Below are positions 5,979-10,837 of a stretch of DNA of 10,837 nucleotides, one piece after another. This DNA comes from Candidatus Latescibacterota bacterium. Lineage in GTDB: Bacteria > Krumholzibacteriota > Krumholzibacteriia > Krumholzibacteriales > WJIX01. Positions within the stretch are counted from its first letter, which is position 1; every line of letters starts with the position of its first letter. The position numbers and the translations under genes were made by a program. Under the pieces are notes generated by a model. That model was not told where the DNA came from. It searched no databases and worked only from the letters and a program-made list of their open reading frames with translations. Location of the stretch: positions 1 to 10,837 of the forward strand of contig JAUXHZ010000013.1 of assembly GCA_030621255.1 (NCBI GenBank). The letters are read 5' to 3'.

Positions 5979-8900
5979 ACTTTTTCCTCCATTTTTTCAG
6001 TCTCTTCGATAATACTTTGATTTTCTTTATCAACATTTTTCGAATAAAAATAATCTTCAAGGTCTTGAATTTCCTCAGATCCGCGCAATTCATCCAGCAC
6101 TTCCAAAAACGTTTTCACAACTTCAGGATCAAATTTCTTCTCAGCGTTCTTCGAAATTTCCGCGACCGCTTCATCAAGAGAAAACCCGCGCCTATACGGA
6201 CCATGCGTGATAAGCGCTCTGAAAGAATCGATTACACTTATTATTCTTACTCCCATCCCGGTTTCTGAAGATTTGATCCCGTGAGGATATCCCTTTCCAT
6301 CATAGCTTTCGTGATGACTTTGCGTCATTTTCATTATTCTTTCATCAAGCCCCATTGGAGAAAGAAGTGAATACCCCAGGTCAGTATGTTTCTTTAATTT
6401 TCCCCACTCATCCGCAGAAAGATTCTCCCGTTTACTCCTTATGTGTCTCGGCACCTTCATCATTCCAACATCATAGAGGTTCATACCGACATAAAGCGCC
6501 GCCAGGCTGCTTTCCGTCATATTAAGATGTCTTCCGGTTTGCACGGCCAATCTGGAATATAGAGAAAGATTCTTGCTTCCAACGCTCTCTCTGAAATCAA
6601 GAATACTCCTCATAGCCTCTTTTAAATCAGCAAAGTTTCTTGAAACAATTTCATAAGCTTCGAGCTTGCCCAGCATAGCGGTAATAATTTCGCCCAGGGC
6701 TTCTAGTATTTCTTTTTCCTCGTCAGTGAATTCTCTTCCTTCAACATGATCGCTCACATTGAGCACTCCAATCACCTTTTCTTTTTCCTTTAACGGAACT
6801 GAAATAAAGGAGTGCGTGCCGTAATAAGCAGAGTTATTGGAACGTTTGAAGCTGTCATTTTCTTCAATGTTCTGAATGTGTACCCCTCTGCCCTCTTCAA
6901 AAACACGGCCGGCTATTCTTTCGCCGACCTTGACCTTAGTATTTTGTACAAACTCCGGATCCATCCCTTTAGCCGCGATAACCCGGAGTACATTTTCATC
7001 CTCGTCCAACTTCATTATAGAAGCTTTTCTCGCCTGCAGAAAACCGGCAAGCATCTCCACAAGAAGAGACAAAAATCTTTCCCTGTCAAATCTCGTAGTT
7101 CCTATAACATTGGCCGTTTTGTTATGGCGAATCGTTATATTGCGCACTGGAATCAATACAACAAACCTGGAGCCCGCACCCTTCAAATTTTCAACCCATA
7201 TCCGGCCGTCATGCCATTCCACAATATCCTTGCATATAGCCAACCCCAATCCGGAACCACCATGTTCCCTGGTATTGCTGTTATCAACCTGGTGGAATCT
7301 TTCAAAAACCTTTTCCAGCTGTTTTTCGGGTATTCCCTTACCTGTATCCTGGACCACTATTCTGATAGCGGAAGCTTCCTCGTCTAGAAAAATCGCCACT
7401 TCCCCTTTGCGGGGAGTGAATTTTATCGCGTTGTTTATTAGGTTATTAGTAAGTTGATAGATCAGCTCATTATCCGCATACATCACAACAGGAGATTTCG
7501 GCAGATGAAGAGTACAATTAATTCCGGCGGAAAACATCTTATCTTCAAGATCGCTATAAACACTTTGCAGGATATTGTTAACATTGCATCTTTTTTTTAC
7601 ACACTTTAATTGCCCTGTTTCCATCGTTGAATAATCAAGTATATTATCGACAAGTTTGATTACCCTGTCATTCTCTTCACTCATTACATTGAGAAAATCT
7701 TCTATCGTGTTACGTTTGATCGAAAAAACATTATCAGCAAGTGTCTCCGCGTACGCCTTTATAGAAGTAAGTGGGGTCCTGAGTTCATGTGATATTACCG
7801 ACAGAAAATTCGTTTTCAGTTGGTTCGCATTTTCAAGCTCGTTTTTATACTGTGTTATTTCAATTTCTTTCCTGTAATACTTGTCCTCAAGTCTTTCATG
7901 CCGAATTAATTGGGAAGTCAATCCGGCGCTAAACGCGAGAAAATCCTGATTTATCTCGAATGTGTCATCGAAAAATCCCATTGTAAACAATCCGACCATC
8001 ATCGTCCCTTCCATAATAGGATATACAAAAAGATTGTCCTTTTTCCATTCGATCGGCTGTTGCACAAAAATATTACTATCTCCACCCAGAATATCGCGGT
8101 TAACCTTATATCCCATCCCCTTTTTATATTTGTCATCAAAATGTTCGGCATACTTTTCTTCCGGATAAGAGTCCGTCTCGGGAGAAACAAATCCACCCCC
8201 TTCTCCGGCACTGCTCCTTATATATAAATGTTCCCCGTTGCCCTGCAAAGTTCTGAGTGAAACAAAATCGACCCCCAATTCCTCAACAATCGCCTCAACA
8301 ATCTCCTGGTAATTTTCTGAAACAGTTTTGTGTAATACACTATTTTTTCCCAGCCTGAGAAGGTTTTTACATATTTGATTGCTTCCATCTTCCTCCGCCC
8401 GGATTTTCTCAATCCTTTCCCTGAAATTTCGCGATTCTTTCCCGCCCGCAGCTGAACAAATAGCAAGGAATGCGAGCCCCCCAATATCAGCGAGAGAAAC
8501 AAACTGATTCCATAACAGATTGGAAGAAATGATCCCGGCTAACGATAAGCCCTTAACTAAACCCGCAATAACAAAAAGGGCCATTCCAAGGATCCATATA
8601 ACTTTATTAGGTGAGTCCTCTCTTTTTAATTCTCCCAGGAATCCTACCCAGAAACCAAAAGAAGCAAAGCCCCCTACTAGAAACAGTACTCCCGCAGGAG
8701 AAATGCCGCCGCCTGATATCCAAAAGCTCCCCGCCGCGAAAACCACACCACTTATCATTCCAGCTGTAACCATATTTTTGTTCCACAGGCTTTGATATTT
8801 CTCCTTACGTGATTCGAGGCACGATACCATCAAAACATACAATCCCACCTGCCCGGCAGGAAATGAAGCTGCTGACAGAAAAGCCTTTTCCGCCAAAATG

Positions 8901-9088
8901 GGACTAAGGAATACCAATCTCGAAAACCCCAGGAGTATAAGCCCGGACACAACCCTCCACCCCTTCCAACTATTCCCAGCGACAAAATACTCGAATCCTA
9001 CCACCACAGACATCAGCAGTAATACGATCAGGTACGTTGCCGACCCCGAGTAGCCTACAAATATTTCTTCTATCCCTAAGCCGAGCAA
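5975..9088 (-). CDS. Membrane sensor histidine kinase fused to GAF and degenerate HD-GYP domains
   Basis: The 1037-residue protein has about seven hydrophobic segments between 17 and 213, a GAF-like sensor region (about 250-395), and a short helical linker. HisKA follows with the phospho-acceptor His434 in SHELRTPLTS. The HATPase has its N box at 547-559 (NNLINNAIKFTP), DTGKGIP at 581-587, FERFHQ and GGSGLGLAI at 610-618. A second GAF lies at about 665-812, and an HD-GYP-like domain at about 830-1000. The kinase half looks fully active. The HD-GYP half keeps HTDLG (901), HHESYDGKGYP (925-935) and Asp954 but has Tyr872-Asp873 where HD is expected, Met for the usual Lys, and Tyr844 where I align the first metal His. 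Phosphodiesterase activity toward cyclic di-GMP is therefore doubtful; it may sense or bind instead. The start is TTG at 9088 with GGAGG four bases upstream; the next in-frame ATG is inside the first membrane helix. It follows its paralogue by 13 bases. Confidence 0.95.
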   Translation of the reverse strand: MLGLGIEEIFVGYSGSATYLIVLLLMSVVVGFEYFVAGNSWKGWRVVSGLILLGFSRLVFLSPILAEKAFLSAASFPAGQVGLYVLMVSCLESRKEKYQSLWNKNMVTAGMISGVVFAAGSFWISGGGISPAGVLFLVGGFASFGFWVGFLGELKREDSPNKVIWILGMALFVIAGLVKGLSLAGIISSNLLWNQFVSLADIGGLAFLAICSAAGGKESRNFRERIEKIRAEEDGSNQICKNLLRLGKNSVLHKTVSENYQEIVEAIVEELGVDFVSLRTLQGNGEHLYIRSSAGEGGGFVSPETDSYPEEKYAEHFDDKYKKGMGYKVNRDILGGDSNIFVQQPIEWKKDNLFVYPIMEGTMMVGLFTMGFFDDTFEINQDFLAFSAGLTSQLIRHERLEDKYYRKEIEITQYKNELENANQLKTNFLSVISHELRTPLTSIKAYAETLADNVFSIKRNTIEDFLNVMSEENDRVIKLVDNILDYSTMETGQLKCVKKRCNVNNILQSVYSDLEDKMFSAGINCTLHLPKSPVVMYADNELIYQLTNNLINNAIKFTPRKGEVAIFLDEEASAIRIVVQDTGKGIPEKQLEKVFERFHQVDNSNTREHGGSGLGLAICKDIVEWHDGRIWVENLKGAGSRFVVLIPVRNITIRHNKTANVIGTTRFDRERFLSLLVEMLAGFLQARKASIMKLDEDENVLRVIAAKGMDPEFVQNTKVKVGERIAGRVFEEGRGVHIQNIEENDSFKRSNNSAYYGTHSFISVPLKEKEKVIGVLNVSDHVEGREFTDEEKEILEALGEIITAMLGKLEAYEIVSRNFADLKEAMRSILDFRESVGSKNLSLYSRLAVQTGRHLNMTESSLAALYVGMNLYDVGMMKVPRHIRSKRENLSADEWGKLKKHTDLGYSLLSPMGLDERIMKMTQSHHESYDGKGYPHGIKSSETGMGVRIISVIDSFRALITHGPYRRGFSLDEAVAEISKNAEKKFDPEVVKTFLEVLDELRGSEEIQDLEDYFYSKNVDKENQSIIEETEKMEEKV

Positions 9089-9101
9089 AATTCCTCCAGA
9101 A
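9089..9101 (-). promoter_or_regulatory. Ribosome site that decides a TTG start
   Basis: GGAGG (plus-strand CCTCC at 9093-9097) lies in the 13-base gap between the two kinase genes, four bases before TTG at 9088-9086. No ATG or GTG in the correct frame lies near it, so TTG is the best start for the second kinase. The tight packing implies that both kinases are translated from one message. Confidence 0.7.
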
Positions 9102-10837
9102 TCAATGTAGAATCCGTTTCCCTGATTTCATTCTCATTCTTTCCACTATTTCCATATATTCCTCTACTTCCATCTGCCCTTCATCCATAAGAACATCAAC
9201 AAACGCGCTGACTACTGATGAATCAAACTGAGTCCCCGCGTTTCTTACAAGCTCCTCAACAGCATCGACAGCAGTCATCTCGTTCCTGTAAGGCCGTCTG
9301 CTTATCATGGCAACATATGCATCGAGAACAGCCAATATCCTGGCTCCTATAGGTATTTTATCACCCTTCAAACCCATCGGATATCCGTTACCGTCAACAT
9401 GTTCATGATGAAAAAGTATAATCTTGCTGACCATTTCAACAAATTCAAAAGGTCTGAGCAAGGTGGTTCCCCGTTGCGGATGTTTTCTTATTTTGTTTAT
9501 GTCCTCCGTAGAAAGGGTGAGTGTTTTGTTCAAAATATCTTCGCCGACACATGTCATGCCAACATCATGAACGCTCGCGACATATTGAATCACCCTCGAC
9601 TCTTTTCTTTCGATATTTAGTTTCTTTGCAACCTTAACTGACCAATCGACAACCCGTTGCCTGACTCCTGATTTGTCCCTTTCAAATATTTCCAGCAGAG
9701 AACGAAGCGATTGTATTGTCTCTTTGAGAAAGGCGTGAAAATCCTGCGACATTCTCATTCTTTCTATTACTTTTGAAATTCTCATGCCTAGACTCTTAAG
9801 CAAAGCCAGATCGTCTTCATTAAAAGATTTTCCTGATGTCTTGTTATTCGCGTTTATAACCCCGATAATAGTAGTCCCAACCAATATCGGTACACTTATC
9901 AGTGATTTTGTCTCGTATTGAGGTTTACTCTTTCCATCAGCGATCCCGATTTCTTCAACGTTTTCAATAAGAAGCGGTTTTCCGCTCTCGGCCACCTTGC
10001 CGGCAATACTGCTGCCCACTTTGACTCTTGTGTTTCTGACAATTTCTTCATCCAATCCATAAGCATCCTTGATAAACAATTCTTTTCGTTGCTGGTCAAG
10101 TATCATAACGGACACTATCTTCGCGGAAAGAACCTCCGCGACGACACGAACCGAAAGACTGAACATTTCGTTGATTTCCTTTTTGGAATCGGCTGAATTG
10201 AAAAGGAATCCGAGGAAATCGTTAAAATGATGCTCTTTGGGCAAAGTAAAAATAAATTCCGTTCCTTTGCCGACTTCGCTATTAACTTTTATATATCCTC
10301 CATGCTGTTCAACAATATTCTTTACTATAGCAAGACCAAGCCCCACTCCTTCATTAAGACCGGTATGGGCCTGATAGAATCTTTTAAAAACATTATCCAG
10401 CTTCATTTCTGAAATTCCTTCACCTTCATCCCTGACAGAAATTGTTATTGATACAGCATCTTCTACCGCCTCTATAAATATTTTTCCTTTTTGAAGTGAG
10501 AATTTTATAGCATTGCCTATAAGATTTATAAAAACCTGCTTTATCAAATCTTCATCGCCGTCTACTCCTGGAAGTTCTTCGGGAAAGTTTGTGATAAGAC
10601 AAAGGTCTTTCCCTTTTAGATAAGGCTGCATGGATGACTCCACGTTTTTCATCAACTTCCCGAGATTAAAGATTTTTCTTTTCAGGGTTTTTTGTCCGAA
10701 TTCTATCCTGGAAATGTCAAGAACCTTGTTCACCATTCGAATAAGCCTCTCTGTCTCATTCGATATAACATTTAAAAATTCTCCCCGTTCTCTGAACTCC
10801 GGCTCGCCAGAGTGCTCCGCAAGAGATTCAACATACG
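9102..10837 (-). CDS. Histidine kinase fused to GAF and HD-GYP domains, 5' end outside the window
   Basis: The frame is open to the right edge and shows 577 complete codons; numbering here starts at the first visible one. Residues 1-50 are the second half of HisKA (EFLNVISNETERLIRMVNKV, then LDISR), so the phospho-acceptor His lies outside the window. The HATPase has NLIGNAIKFS at 104-113, DEGEGI at 136-141 and GVGLGLAI at 163-170. A GAF domain spans about 218-358. The HD-GYP domain has His423-Asp424, His452 in HPQRG, HHEHVDGNGYP at 476-486 and Asp505 in ARILAVLD. It should be closer to an active cyclic di-GMP phosphodiesterase than the next gene, though Arg392 stands where I align the first metal His and Met follows HDVG instead of Lys. 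The layout is the same as in the downstream gene, and shared GAF wording (NT[RK]VKVG, IAG) suggests tandem duplication. Confidence 0.95.
   Translation of the reverse strand, partial: YVESLAEHSGEPEFRERGEFLNVISNETERLIRMVNKVLDISRIEFGQKTLKRKIFNLGKLMKNVESSMQPYLKGKDLCLITNFPEELPGVDGDEDLIKQVFINLIGNAIKFSLQKGKIFIEAVEDAVSITISVRDEGEGISEMKLDNVFKRFYQAHTGLNEGVGLGLAIVKNIVEQHGGYIKVNSEVGKGTEFIFTLPKEHHFNDFLGFLFNSADSKKEINEMFSLSVRVVAEVLSAKIVSVMILDQQRKELFIKDAYGLDEEIVRNTRVKVGSSIAGKVAESGKPLLIENVEEIGIADGKSKPQYETKSLISVPILVGTTIIGVINANNKTSGKSFNEDDLALLKSLGMRISKVIERMRMSQDFHAFLKETIQSLRSLLEIFERDKSGVRQRVVDWSVKVAKKLNIERKESRVIQYVASVHDVGMTCVGEDILNKTLTLSTEDINKIRKHPQRGTTLLRPFEFVEMVSKIILFHHEHVDGNGYPMGLKGDKIPIGARILAVLDAYVAMISRRPYRNEMTAVDAVEELVRNAGTQFDSSVVSAFVDVLMDEGQMEVEEYMEIVERMRMKSGKRILH

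Noticed and set aside
6812..7457. Two overlapping plus-strand open frames of about 190 codons each inside the second kinase gene
   Set aside because: They lie opposite highly conserved HATPase and GAF coding sequence, have no good ribosome site and show no recognisable domain. They are best explained as by-products of the coding strand.
1..10837. CRISPR arrays, tRNA or rRNA genes, insertion sequences, phage genes
   Set aside because: I looked for regularly spaced repeats, transposase motifs and tRNA or rRNA signatures on both strands and found none by eye.

Overview
The window looks like chromosomal DNA of a free-living bacterium. Every gene I can support lies on the minus strand, so transcription runs from right to left. 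Composition is moderately AT-rich by eye, with good GGAGG-type ribosome sites and some TTG starts. A lipoprotein-type TPR protein with Lys at +2 suggests a diderm (Gram-negative type) cell envelope. I cannot name the phylum. The full-length Rho, the zinc-type L31 and the large kinase/HD-GYP fusions would fit an uncultivated or deltaproteobacteria/FCB-like lineage, but that is only an impression.

Right part (about 10837 to 3549): a probable operon of four genes. The first is cut by the right edge and encodes a sensor histidine kinase fused to a GAF domain and an HD-GYP domain. Thirteen bases later a second, full-length protein of the same layout follows: about seven membrane helices, a GAF-like sensor, HisKA, HATPase, a second GAF and a degenerate HD-GYP. 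Its stop codon overlaps the start of a stand-alone CheY-like receiver (ATGA). After a short gap comes priA, the primosomal helicase that restarts stalled replication forks.

Middle (3548 to 1767): a 240-base intergenic region with a promoter candidate drives a TPR lipoprotein of unknown role. A 480-base non-coding stretch follows. It holds a 7-bp palindrome, a strong sigma70-type promoter (TTGACA, 17-base spacer, TACTAT) and a leader of about 290 bases before rho. The end of that leader carries a 24-codon open frame that stops five bases before the rho start, and a second, closer promoter candidate.

Left part (1766 to 1): rho (transcription termination factor), then rpmE (zinc-type ribosomal protein L31), then the first 22 codons of an unidentified gene that leaves the window. 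That gene contains a 10-bp perfect inverted repeat.

The most unusual content is the tandem pair of histidine kinase/HD-GYP fusions beside a lone receiver. The usual wiring is the reverse, with HD-GYP on the response regulator. Both HD-GYP domains depart from the canonical motif set, and the second has lost the His of its HD pair.
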